The notes under the pieces: model-generated
The model's database searches: none
Told to the model about the DNA's origin: nothing
Seen by the model: the letters and a program-made list of their open reading frames with translations, nothing else
Part shown: positions 45,731 through 53,877 of the stretch, one piece after another
Layout: every line of letters begins with the position of its first letter
How positions within the stretch are numbered: position 1 is the stretch's first letter
Made by a program: the position numbers and the translations under genes
Source of the DNA: Mucilaginibacter rubeus
GTDB lineage: Bacteria > Bacteroidota > Bacteroidia > Sphingobacteriales > Sphingobacteriaceae
Assembly (NCBI RefSeq): GCF_014643835.1
Contig: NZ_BMKD01000006.1
Span: 124,001 to 188,000 of the forward strand
Length of the DNA stretch: 64,000 bases
Direction of reading: 5' to 3'

Positions 45731-46606
45731 ATGAAGCCGCTTTTACTTAAAGTTTCTGCCGATCCTGCGCATTCCTTTAGCGTAAGGCATGATGTATCAC
45801 CGGATATCAATAACCGCTGGCACTGCCATCCCGAATTGGAGCTGATTTATTTCATCAAAGGTGGCGGAACGCAATTTATAGGCGATAGTATTAAGCAGTT
45901 TGAAGACGGCGATATGGTGTTGGTTGGATCAAACCTGCCTCATTACTGGCGCTTTGACGACATGTACTTTAATAATGGCAACGAACAGGTGCCGGTTGAT
46001 ACCATCGTGGTACATTTTTGCGAAAACTTTTGGGGCGATCAGTTTCTTCAGCTTCCAGAAAACAAGCTAATAAAAGTATTGCTTGAACGTTCAAAACGTG
46101 GCTTGCAAATAACAGGTGAAATAAAAAAGCAGGTGGCCTCTATTTTAGCCACTATGCTTAATACTGATGGTGCCGAAAGGATCATCATGCTGCTCAAAGC
46201 ATTGAATACCATAGCGGGCAGTTCACCGCTTAATTATCTAACTTCTATAGGTTTTAAGTACGATCATAATGAATCGGAAAGCGACAGGCTCAATAATATT
46301 TATGAATACTCGGTACGTAACTTCCGCAAAAAGATTTACCTGGAAGAAATTGCCGATATAGCCGGTGTGAGCGCGAACTCGTTTTGCCGGTACTTTAAAT
46401 CAAAAACCCGCAAAACCTACTCACAGTTTGTGATCGAAATAAAGGTAGGCTATGCCTGCAAACTCCTCATTGAAAATAAGCTCAACATCAAGCAGCTTTG
46501 TTACGACAGCGGCTTCAATAATTTCTCCACTTTTCACAAGCATTTTAAACAGGTAACAGGTAAAAGCCCACTCATGTACCAAAAGGAGTTTACGAAGAAA
46601 ACATAA
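45731..46606 (+). CDS. AraC-family transcriptional regulator with cupin sensor
   Basis: 291 residues. The N-terminal cupin sensor (RWHCHPELELIYFIKGGGTQ, GDSIKQFEDGDMVLVG, LPHYWRF) is followed by two helix-turn-helix motifs in the C-terminal 100 residues (YLEEIADIAGVSANSFCRYF and KQLCYDSGFNNFSTFHKHFK), ending GKSPLMYQKEF. It probably responds to a sugar-like ligand and controls nearby carbohydrate genes (inference). Confidence 0.94.
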   Translation: MKPLLLKVSADPAHSFSVRHDVSPDINNRWHCHPELELIYFIKGGGTQFIGDSIKQFEDGDMVLVGSNLPHYWRFDDMYFNNGNEQVPVDTIVVHFCENFWGDQFLQLPENKLIKVLLERSKRGLQITGEIKKQVASILATMLNTDGAERIIMLLKALNTIAGSSPLNYLTSIGFKYDHNESESDRLNNIYEYSVRNFRKKIYLEEIADIAGVSANSFCRYFKSKTRKTYSQFVIEIKVGYACKLLIENKLNIKQLCYDSGFNNFSTFHKHFKQVTGKSPLMYQKEFTKKT

Positions 46607-46821
46607 TTTTTTGCTATCCCCGAGTGGTTTTAATTGTATTGAAAATAACTCGGGATGGGCTGACCTTTAGAAAAAAGGCAGTTCATGACAGGGCAGCAGC
46701 CCCTTCAATATCCTTTTCCATAAGGCTGAAAATAATTCTATTATCCTATCCTGGGAATAATTTTCTAAATTCACGGTGATATATCTCTCGTTTTGCGCAC
46801 TTACTATTAAACGCACTGATC

Positions 46822-47373
46822 ATGACACATGAGATAGTTTTTGATAAACCGGCCGCCCGAAGGGAAAAACTCATTACGAAGCTTTACCAAAGCGCTTTCC
46901 CAACAGTGGCTAAATATGTAAGCAAAATGGGCGGCTCTTTTGATGACGCGAAAGATATTTTTCAGGATGCCCTTGTTATTTATTATGAAAAGACGTTAAA
47001 CGGTGATCTGTCACCGCATAACGGTGAAAAGGCTTACCTGCTGGGTATTGCCAAACATCTTTGGCTCAAAAAGTTTAAGGGTGACCGCCATAACCTGTCG
47101 CTTGATAATTGTACCAAAGGTTTTGATGTTACAGATGAAACTGAAGATCAGCCATCGGCAGTTAAACTAATGAGATACCTGGAAACGGCGGGTAAAAAAT
47201 GCATGGAGTTGCTAAGCGCTTTTTATTATCATAAGCTGCCCATGAAGGATCTCGCGGATTTGTTTGGCTACGCGGGTGAGCGATCAGCTACTGTGCAGAA
47301 GTATAAATGCATTGAAAAGGTAAGGGAAACAGTTAAAGAACAATCACTGGCCTATGAGGACTTCATTGAATGA
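46822..47373 (+). CDS. ECF-like RNA polymerase sigma factor
   Basis: 183 residues. Region 2: AKYVSKMGGSFDDAKDIFQD, ALVIYYEK and GEKAYLLGIAKHLWLKKFKG. Region 4: GKKCMELLSAFYYHKLPMKD, LADLFGYAGERSATVQKYKC. Diverged but recognisable as the Bacteroidota small sigma-70 type in which the acidic DIFQDALVIYY motif is conserved. The next gene overlaps it by 20 bases and a ClpP gene follows, so all three are probably one operon. Confidence 0.85.
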   Translation: MTHEIVFDKPAARREKLITKLYQSAFPTVAKYVSKMGGSFDDAKDIFQDALVIYYEKTLNGDLSPHNGEKAYLLGIAKHLWLKKFKGDRHNLSLDNCTKGFDVTDETEDQPSAVKLMRYLETAGKKCMELLSAFYYHKLPMKDLADLFGYAGERSATVQKYKCIEKVRETVKEQSLAYEDFIE

Positions 47374-47626
47374 GATCAAGGAAATTGACGATCATGTGCT
47401 TGGGCAAACTGCGCCTGATGAGGCACTGCTGTTCGATGCCAAACTGATCATCAACCCTGGCCTTAAGTATAAGGTGATGCGGCATAAACAAACTCTGGCC
47501 CTTGTGCAGCAATATGGCCATAACAGCCTTAAGGCCGAAATTGAAACCGTACATCAAAAGCTATTCAGCCTGCCTGAGCATGTGGGTTTCAGGCAAAAGA
47601 TCATGCGTTTGTTCAATAAACGCTAA
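47354..47626 (+). CDS. small soluble protein between sigma factor and ClpP
   Basis: 90 residues, helical, no membrane segment. It starts MRTSLNEIKEIDDHVLGQTA, continues DEALLFDAKLIINPGLKYK and ends FRQKIMRLFNKR. Its position directly after the sigma gene, with a 20-base overlap, suggests an anti-sigma or accessory factor. The segment DDHVLGQTAPDEALLFDAKL resembles the short cytoplasmic N-terminus of Bacteroidota anti-sigma proteins but the usual membrane helix is missing. The assignment is tentative. Confidence 0.7.
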   Translation: MRTSLNEIKEIDDHVLGQTAPDEALLFDAKLIINPGLKYKVMRHKQTLALVQQYGHNSLKAEIETVHQKLFSLPEHVGFRQKIMRLFNKR

Positions 47627-47638
47627 ACATTAAATTTT

Positions 47639-48334
47639 ATGAATATCAATCAAAATGAGTTCCGCAAATATGCGGTAAGGCATCGCCGTGTCCAAAGTTT
47701 ACATATTGACAGGTTTATTGCGCAGGTAAATAACAGCCAAATAAGGATGGGCATGACGCCCTATATTATGGAAGAGCGGCAGCTCAATATCTCGCAAATG
47801 GATGTTTTTTCGAGACTGATGATGGACAGGATCATTTTTCTGGGCACTGCGATAGATGAGCAGGTGGCTAACATCATCCAGGCGCAATTGCTTTTCCTGC
47901 AATCGGCCGATGCCAAAAAGGATATCCAGATCTATATCAATTCACCGGGCGGTTCGGTGTATGCCGGACTGGGGATTTATGATACCATGCAGTTTATATC
48001 GCCCGATGTGGCTACTATCTGTACCGGTATGGCTGCCTCAATGGCTTCGACATTACTTTGCGCCGGCGCCAACGGCAAACGGGCCGCGTTGCCGCACTCA
48101 CGGGTGATGCTGCACCAGCCATCAGGCGGAGCGCAGGGGCAGGAATCGGACATTGAAATTGCTGCCCGGCAGATCTCTAAAATGAAACGAGAACTGTATG
48201 AGATCACAGCCAAACACAGCGGGCAAAGCTACGACAGGGTTTATGAAGTATCTGACAGGGACTACTGGATGATAGCTAAAGAAGCGAAAGCTTTTGGTAT
48301 GATAGACGAGGTTTTGGGAGCGAAGGAGGATTGA
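47639..48334 (+). CDS. clpP: ClpP-family serine protease
   Basis: 231 residues of the ClpP fold. The catalytic triad is visible: S134 in GMAASMAS, H159 in MLHQP and D208 in DRDYWM. Oligomer and substrate-channel motifs INSPGGSVYAGLGIYDTMQF are present. The N-terminal 40 residues are longer and more basic than in typical ClpP. It starts 12 bases after the small protein in the sigma operon; no clpX or tig is adjacent, so this may be a second, specialised ClpP rather than the housekeeping copy. Confidence 0.93.
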   Translation: MNINQNEFRKYAVRHRRVQSLHIDRFIAQVNNSQIRMGMTPYIMEERQLNISQMDVFSRLMMDRIIFLGTAIDEQVANIIQAQLLFLQSADAKKDIQIYINSPGGSVYAGLGIYDTMQFISPDVATICTGMAASMASTLLCAGANGKRAALPHSRVMLHQPSGGAQGQESDIEIAARQISKMKRELYEITAKHSGQSYDRVYEVSDRDYWMIAKEAKAFGMIDEVLGAKED

Positions 48335-48346
48335 TTAGCATATTGA

Positions 48347-48378
48347 AGACTTACGAAGTTTAATTGCTTCGTAAGTCT
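48347..48378. terminator. hairpin between convergent clpP and creatininase-like genes
   Basis: AGACTTACGAAG / CTTCGTAAGTCT, a perfect 12-base stem with an 8-base loop. No clear T run. Its core CTTACGAAG is shared with the hairpin at 59753-59783. Confidence 0.6.
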
Positions 48379-48389
48379 GGCTATTTAGA

Positions 48390-49262
48390 TCACTTATTTA
48401 ACGCATCTACCTTATCAAAAAACTCATTTTGCAATTTGATGGTACTGGTATCGGCCTTAATCGCTTTAAGCGCTTGTATAAAACTGGCTATTTCATGCTC
48501 TGCTATAAATTTGCCAAATTCAGGTGTAGCTTTAGCCCCTTCACCTGCATAGTGGTTAGGATAAGCGGCATACCACCATATAGGTGTATAAATATTAGCC
48601 AGGTTTAAACGGCGCTGATTATCGCCTGATTGTGATGCTGCCCGGTCCATCTTCATCAGATCTGGGCGATAGTAAAGCATCGACGCGGTTTCACTTTCGC
48701 CGGCATGCTGATCACCTTCAATAGCTGATTTATGCATTTTGCGGTATTGATCTGTGTATTCCTTATCTGCACTGTGCGGGTTATAAAAATATACTGCATA
48801 GCTGTGACGTTTGTTGAGCAGAGATTGCATAAAGAACTGGATAAACTCGGGATTGCCGCCATGGCCGTTCAGTATTACTATTTTATCAAACCCGTTTCGC
48901 GCAATTTCATCGCAGGTAGCTTCCAGTAAATCCCAGATCACTTTGCTTGGCAGCGCAAACGTTCCGGGCTGATGGCGGGCCTCATTGATCTGCCCATAAA
49001 AATAATCAGGAAATACAACTGCATATTCCGACTTAACAGCGTGGGCAGCCCACTCACGCACATGGATCAGATCGGTGCCTAAAGGGGAGTGAGGGCCGTG
49101 TTTTTCCAGGATCCCAATGGGCAGGATGCAGGTTTTCGACGATTTTTCGAGTGCAGCAGGAAAATCTGAGGCAACAAGCTCGTCCCAGCGCGCAGGTATT
49201 TGCTGGGCAAAGGAATAAGCAGGAAGCAGCAGCGCTACAAACAGTAATAAGTAAGTTTTCAT
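48390..49262 (-). CDS. exported creatininase-family amidohydrolase
   Basis: 290 residues with a signal peptide (MKTYLLLFVALLLPAYSFAQ). Creatininase-fold residues are seen in LPIGILEKHGPHSPLGTDL (metal-binding E and H, D of TDL), NGHGGNPEFIQFF and GDQHAGESETASMLY. The family hydrolyses cyclic or linear amides such as creatinine or aminopyrimidine derivatives. In this periplasmic subgroup the substrate is unknown. Confidence 0.88.
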   Translation of the reverse strand: MKTYLLLFVALLLPAYSFAQQIPARWDELVASDFPAALEKSSKTCILPIGILEKHGPHSPLGTDLIHVREWAAHAVKSEYAVVFPDYFYGQINEARHQPGTFALPSKVIWDLLEATCDEIARNGFDKIVILNGHGGNPEFIQFFMQSLLNKRHSYAVYFYNPHSADKEYTDQYRKMHKSAIEGDQHAGESETASMLYYRPDLMKMDRAASQSGDNQRRLNLANIYTPIWWYAAYPNHYAGEGAKATPEFGKFIAEHEIASFIQALKAIKADTSTIKLQNEFFDKVDALNK

Positions 49263-49368
49263 AAATTATAGGTTTAATAACAGGTTATAGCAAACTGTAT
49301 TTGAACTGAAATTTACGAACTTAAAATGTTGTTTTTCAATAGGTAATTTAAAAATTACAATGAAGAGG

Positions 49369-51237
49369 TTAATGGACATTGGGCAATGAGTAGCAGAAAA
49401 TAGCCCCTTTTTCCTTGTCGTTTTCAACCCAGATCCGGCCATTCATTTTTTCGGTAAAATCTTTGCAGATCATGAGCGCTACGCCCGCGCCTTTTTCCTT
49501 TTCGTTACTGTACTGCATGTTGGCTTTGAAATTAAAGAGCAACTTTAGCTTATCGGGCGAAATACCTTTTCCTTCGTCCTGTACATAAACAGTTACATCG
49601 TTGTCATCGCTTGATGCACCTATAGTAATAGTTGAATTATCTGGCGAAAACTTAATGGCGTTATGTATAAAATTGCGGTGGATAAACTGTACCAACTCTT
49701 TGTCGGCATGAATAACAATGGCCGGGTCCACTTTGATTACGAACCTAAGCCCGCGGTCTTTACCCATTAAGTAAAATGGTTGTATTGCCTCATCTATAAG
49801 GTCCTTTAAAGGCAGGGGAACAGCTTTGTAATTAAAGCCCGACAATTGCTGTTTGATCCATTGCAATATGTTTTCAAAAATCTCCAGCGAAATATTTGAA
49901 GAATGCTCCATGGTATCTACCAATTCCATCAATTCTTCCCGTGTAAAAGTATCGGCGTCTTTAAGTACCGTTGCCAGTGTTTTGAGTGCACCTATTGGCT
50001 GCCTGAAATCATGCGCAAGAATAGATACCAGCCGGTTGTTGAATTCATGATCTATTTGCAGCTTTTCGTTTCGTAGCTGTACGGTGTGATTAAGTTCTTC
50101 CAATGTTTGGCCATGCTTTTTCTTCAGGTTGTACAGTCGGTAAGTAAATATTACGGTAATGGCGGTTATCACAAATAAAACACCAAGTACAATCGCAAGC
50201 ACCTGCCTGTTTTGGCTCCGGATGGTTATAGCTTCCAGTTCCTGGTCTTTCAGGGCATAATCAATATAATCAAAACCTGTTGTATTAGTGTACTTCTCCT
50301 CGTCGTCATATAGTTTCAGCAATTTTGAACTGTAGCGCTGTACTTCGGGCAGATTATTTTGAGCAATATAAATATCATATAATTTTTTCCCGAAGACTTT
50401 TTCATAATAGTGATAGCCGCTTTTTTCGGCGATAAAAAGTCCCTGTTTGTAGTATTCAATAGCTTTGGGAACATTATTTTCGAAGTACAAGTCGCCAAGG
50501 TTCATGACTATATCAAGGCTCAGGTAATAAAGCTCCATGGCCAAACCATTATCTACTGCTTTTTGTAAAAGCGCCACACCTTGTTCACGCTTGTTGCTTT
50601 GAAGGTATAGCAATCCCTGTACCTGGTCTGCTTCAACGAGCATACGTTTATCTTTATATCTTGTGCCAATTTCGCGTGCTTTATTAAGGTAAACTTCAAC
50701 CGAATCTTTGGGGATTTGCTCGGGGTATAGGAGCAGGTAATTGCACAGCACCAACGCCACGATCGAGTCGCGCTGCAGGGTTTTACCAATGTTTAATGCC
50801 CGCTTAAAAAAGTTTATCGCTTTTTTATCTTCCTTGTTCTCGTTAAACACAAGGCCAATGTTCATTAACCCCTGTACAACGTTTGAGGTATCATTTAATT
50901 CTTTGTAAAGGTTATAAGCCTCGTTATAATAGCGCAGTGAAAGCTGTAGATTGCCTTTAAGATCATAAACAATGCCTATAACATTTAGTGCATCGGCCTT
51001 TCCAGCCTTATAGCCAAGCCGTTCAGCTATAGTTCTTGCCTTTTTAGCATAATTGAAAGCACTGTCGATATTTTGCTCATACATAAGCATCCCCAGCCTG
51101 TTAAGCGTATTCACATACTGTATGCTATCATGCGTTAAGGGCAAGTCTTTTTTTAGTTTATTAACCTCCCTGAATTGGCCGAAACATTCAGATACAGCAA
51201 GCAACAGTAATACTAAAAAGCTTACGTTTTTTTTCAT
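49369..51237 (-). CDS. TPR sensor histidine kinase
   Basis: 622 residues. A signal peptide (1-20) precedes about seven tetratricopeptide repeats (AFNYAKKARTIAERLGY, SLRYYNEAYNLYKELNDTSN, INFFKRALNIGKTLQRDSI, AIEYYKQGLFIAEKSGYH). A membrane helix (VLAIVLGVLFVITAITVIFTY) and a coiled coil lead to the HisKA-like domain (SILAHDFRQPIGALKTLATV, H near residue 408). The HATPase has FIHRNFIHNAIKFSPDN and DEGKGISPDKL. The periplasmic TPR array is the likely input. No cognate regulator is adjacent. Confidence 0.93.
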   Translation of the reverse strand: MKKNVSFLVLLLLAVSECFGQFREVNKLKKDLPLTHDSIQYVNTLNRLGMLMYEQNIDSAFNYAKKARTIAERLGYKAGKADALNVIGIVYDLKGNLQLSLRYYNEAYNLYKELNDTSNVVQGLMNIGLVFNENKEDKKAINFFKRALNIGKTLQRDSIVALVLCNYLLLYPEQIPKDSVEVYLNKAREIGTRYKDKRMLVEADQVQGLLYLQSNKREQGVALLQKAVDNGLAMELYYLSLDIVMNLGDLYFENNVPKAIEYYKQGLFIAEKSGYHYYEKVFGKKLYDIYIAQNNLPEVQRYSSKLLKLYDDEEKYTNTTGFDYIDYALKDQELEAITIRSQNRQVLAIVLGVLFVITAITVIFTYRLYNLKKKHGQTLEELNHTVQLRNEKLQIDHEFNNRLVSILAHDFRQPIGALKTLATVLKDADTFTREELMELVDTMEHSSNISLEIFENILQWIKQQLSGFNYKAVPLPLKDLIDEAIQPFYLMGKDRGLRFVIKVDPAIVIHADKELVQFIHRNFIHNAIKFSPDNSTITIGASSDDNDVTVYVQDEGKGISPDKLKLLFNFKANMQYSNEKEKGAGVALMICKDFTEKMNGRIWVENDKEKGAIFCYSLPNVH

Positions 51238-51434
51238 TAATTAATATTTGCAAAACGGACTAACGGTTCATGATATAGCCTAAAGCTATTATACGGATAA
51301 AAAGTGGTATGGTTGAAGAATGTTAAATAAAATAGGCTCAGGTACAGTTAGTTTTGACTGTTATTCAAAAATATTAAACCTTCTGCAGGTAATATAGGCA
51401 TAAAGGTGAAATAAAAAAACGATTCAGAAAAATG

Positions 51435-52136
51435 TTATAACGAATCGGGATTAGGAATAAAGTTCATAAATGCCTGGAACTTGGCATAATAGTTTTGCAT
51501 ATTTAACTGGTAATAATAAGCACCGCGTTTTGAGCCTGCTTTATCCTTATCGGCCAGTTTAATGAGTAAACCGGTTGCCAGCACTCTTTTACTAAAATTA
51601 CGTTTATCAATAGTGGTATTAAACACGCTTTCGTAAAGAGTTTGCAATTGCGGGATAGTAAACTTGGTGGGCAAAAGCTCAAACAGGATAGGGTGCATAG
51701 CTGCTTTGTAGCGGATGCGTTTGCGGGCCTGCTCAACCATTTCCTGCTGGTCAAATATCAATTTAGGGGCGCGTTTAAGCTGAAACCATTCGGCATGGTA
51801 ATCATCACTAATCTGGGCTTCATATTTATGGATGTCAACCAGTGCAAAGTATGCTACAGATACTGTACGCTCAATAGGGTCACGCTGGGGTTGCCCAAAA
51901 GTATATAATTGTTCAAGGTACACGCCCTCCAAACCGGTTAATTGCTTTAAAATGCGGTTGGCACTTTGATCAAGACTTTCATCTGGCTGAACAAAGCCAC
52001 CCATCAGGCTCCAGTTTCCCTTTTCGGGTTGAAAGCCTCTTTTTATCAATAGGATCTTTAAAACTTCGCCATCAAAGCCAAAAATGATACAATCAACAGC
52101 TAATAATAACCTTGTTTGCTTGGAGTACTTGAGCAT
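51435..52136 (-). CDS. NrtR-like Nudix-domain transcriptional regulator
   Basis: 233 residues. The Nudix domain (1-145; LLAVDCIIFGFDGEVLKILL, NWSLMGGFVQPDESLDQSAN) is followed by a winged-helix domain (about 150-225; LPTKFTIPQLQTLYESVFNT, DKRNFSKRVLATGLLIKLAD). The Nudix box has G47 and E53 but at the REUxEE core only R61 remains, with I62, Q65 and L66 in place of the glutamates. So it should bind a sugar or nucleotide ligand without hydrolysing it, as in the NrtR/AraR-type repressors known in Bacteroidetes (established). The regulated pathway is not shown here. Confidence 0.9.
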   Translation of the reverse strand: MLKYSKQTRLLLAVDCIIFGFDGEVLKILLIKRGFQPEKGNWSLMGGFVQPDESLDQSANRILKQLTGLEGVYLEQLYTFGQPQRDPIERTVSVAYFALVDIHKYEAQISDDYHAEWFQLKRAPKLIFDQQEMVEQARKRIRYKAAMHPILFELLPTKFTIPQLQTLYESVFNTTIDKRNFSKRVLATGLLIKLADKDKAGSKRGAYYYQLNMQNYYAKFQAFMNFIPNPDSL

Positions 52137-52304
52137 TTATAAACAGTAATAATTTTATGGTAAAAACAAATATAGAATAACATTCGATATAAGCTTGCAA
52201 ATTTGCTATGTTATACCTGTTAAAAACGCATTAATTTACAATTGTTAGTCAAATGTGTAAATTAATTGTGCTTTTTACAATAATAATTGACACTTATTCA
52301 TTAT

Positions 52305-52376
52305 TTATTCGCCCCATGCCGATATTACCAGCATGCGGTTGCCGCCGTGGTTACGATGCTCGCACAAATAAATTCC
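52305..52376 (-). pseudogene. yjbQ: C-terminal end of YjbQ (remnant)
   Basis: The minus-strand frame reads GIYLCEHRNHGGNRMLVISA-WGE and a stop, matching the C-terminal signature of YjbQ/UPF0047. It begins abruptly at about 52377, right after the truncated outer-membrane gene, and lacks everything upstream. Complementary to the N-terminal YjbQ half at 30569-30748. Confidence 0.82.
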
Positions 52377-52378
52377 CT

Positions 52379-52797
52379 CGCCGCTTCAAAATCGATAAAG
52401 CGAAAATCGATACGTCCGCTGCTCACAAAAAAGTTCCCGACAACCTCCCTCCTGCCGTTCCAAAGAACTTATTTTTAAAGTAGTTGGGATCTTGCGGCTC
52501 CAATTCGCTGTTATGATAATTACCTAATGTACCATAGCACCGTAAGCCGGGTTGAAATGATCAAATGCATGTGCGCGGCTAAAATTAAGCTGTCCACTAA
52601 CCAACTCGTCTGAGTAATTAGGGCTTTCATCAACTACTAACGCCCCCGAAATATAATTTGTCGATTTGACAGCATCGGCAGATACCGGTTTAGGCAGATA
52701 AGCAATATCGCTATGGTGCATGGCCGGCGCATAAATATGATCACTGCATGCACATACTGGACAGGAGCAAAAGCAGGCTGAATTTAAGTTTCATCAT
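52379..52797 (-). pseudogene. decayed outer-membrane lipoprotein/beta-barrel gene, 5' part
   Basis: It begins MMKLKFSLLLLLSS, then a frameshift in the signal peptide; the frame continues CACSDHIYAPAMHHSDIAYL, YISGALVVDESPN, QLNFSRAHAFDHFNPAYGA. A second shift follows (LGNYHNSELEPQDPNYFKNK, GTAGGRLSGTF) and a third (VSSGRIDFRFIDFEAA). It ends at 52379, where the YjbQ C-terminus starts. The pattern (lipobox cysteine region, then paired beta strands) is that of a Bacteroidota outer-membrane protein. At least three frame disruptions make it non-functional. Confidence 0.7.
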
Positions 52798-52921
52798 AAA
52801 AGGTCCGGGGCAGGTTTATAAATAGGCACCAAGGGCATTTATATCATAACCTTATTTCGTTAGCTATATTAACAACAAGTCATCATCACTAAATATTAAA
52901 ATGCGTTTGCCCAACTATTTA

Positions 52922-53572
52922 TTATACCAGGCTACCAACAAAGTCATCCGTAAAATCATCGGCAAAATGAATTACGTTTTGCAATTCGGAAAACTCATCT
53001 ATTTGATGGGTAGTAGTAAGTACAACAGCTTTCATACCTGCATTAGCGGCAGCTTCAGCACCTTTAGGTACATCCTCAAACACAATACAATCTGTGGGCA
53101 ATGTATTCAGCAATTCGGCAGCTTTTAAAAATGTTTCTGGATGGGGTTTACTTAGTACTACGTCATCGGCACTTACTATTGCTTTAAAATAATGCCTGAT
53201 GTTAAGGTTATCCAGTACAAAATCAATGTTAAAAGGAATAGCGGCTGAACCGATAGCCATAGGGATACCGTTTTGATAAGCTTTTTCCAAAAACTCATGC
53301 AAACCGGGCAATAGCGCCAGGTGGGGTAAAAACTCATTCTGGTAGCGCTGTTCTTTAAGGTACGAAAGCCTGTTCATTTCCTCGGTAGTAAAGCGATTGG
53401 GGCCAAACATACGTTCCAGTACTTCCTGATTTTTACCGTACATCTGTGGTTTTACTTCATCCCAGGTAAAGCTGCCGCCAAGGTCGGTATTTAAAAGATA
53501 TTGCCATGCTTTGGTATGATAAGGCATGTCATTGATCATAGTGCCGTTAAGGTCGAATATAAAGGCCTTCAT
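52922..53572 (-). CDS. HAD-family phosphatase, beta-phosphoglucomutase-like
   Basis: 216 residues. Motif I is FDLNGTMIND (the usual DxDG reads DLNGT, with N in place of the second D, so the acid/base aspartate is lost or shifted). Motif II is IGSAAIPFN, the motif III region includes SKPHPETFLKAAE, and motif IV is VFEDVPKGAEAAANAGM. A helical cap lies at about 15-80. It normally acts on sugar phosphates. The altered motif I makes mutase activity questionable; phosphatase activity is still possible. Confidence 0.85.
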   Translation of the reverse strand: MKAFIFDLNGTMINDMPYHTKAWQYLLNTDLGGSFTWDEVKPQMYGKNQEVLERMFGPNRFTTEEMNRLSYLKEQRYQNEFLPHLALLPGLHEFLEKAYQNGIPMAIGSAAIPFNIDFVLDNLNIRHYFKAIVSADDVVLSKPHPETFLKAAELLNTLPTDCIVFEDVPKGAEAAANAGMKAVVLTTTHQIDEFSELQNVIHFADDFTDDFVGSLV

Positions 53573-53877
53573 GTATTAATTTTCAATTTATGAAATAAAA
53601 CCGATCCCAGTTTTTTGGCAAACTTAAACCTTTAAAAAACTAAAAGTTGAATTATGCCACATATTCTTTAAACACATGAGCGATTAGTTTTTAACAGCCG
53701 TACGATTAACCAGTTAAATTGTAATAAAATCATTGCCATTATGTCTTTTTATTCTGTAATTTATACAACTATTAGCTAAACTATTGCGTATGTGTTTAAT
53801 AAGCTCATTATTATTATAGTGCGCGTAGGCTCCGTATTGGATATATAAAAAAACTACTAATCCTTATACAATATACA
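53573..53877. other. intergenic region between divergent HAD and GAF/PAS genes
   Basis: 305 bases, A/T-rich, no open frame or strong repeat seen. It must carry both promoters. Confidence 0.45.

Noticed and set aside
52253-52483. Plus-strand frame at 52253-52483
   Set aside because: The DNA is better explained by minus-strand remnants of the barrel gene and YjbQ C-terminus; the plus frame has no recognisable content.
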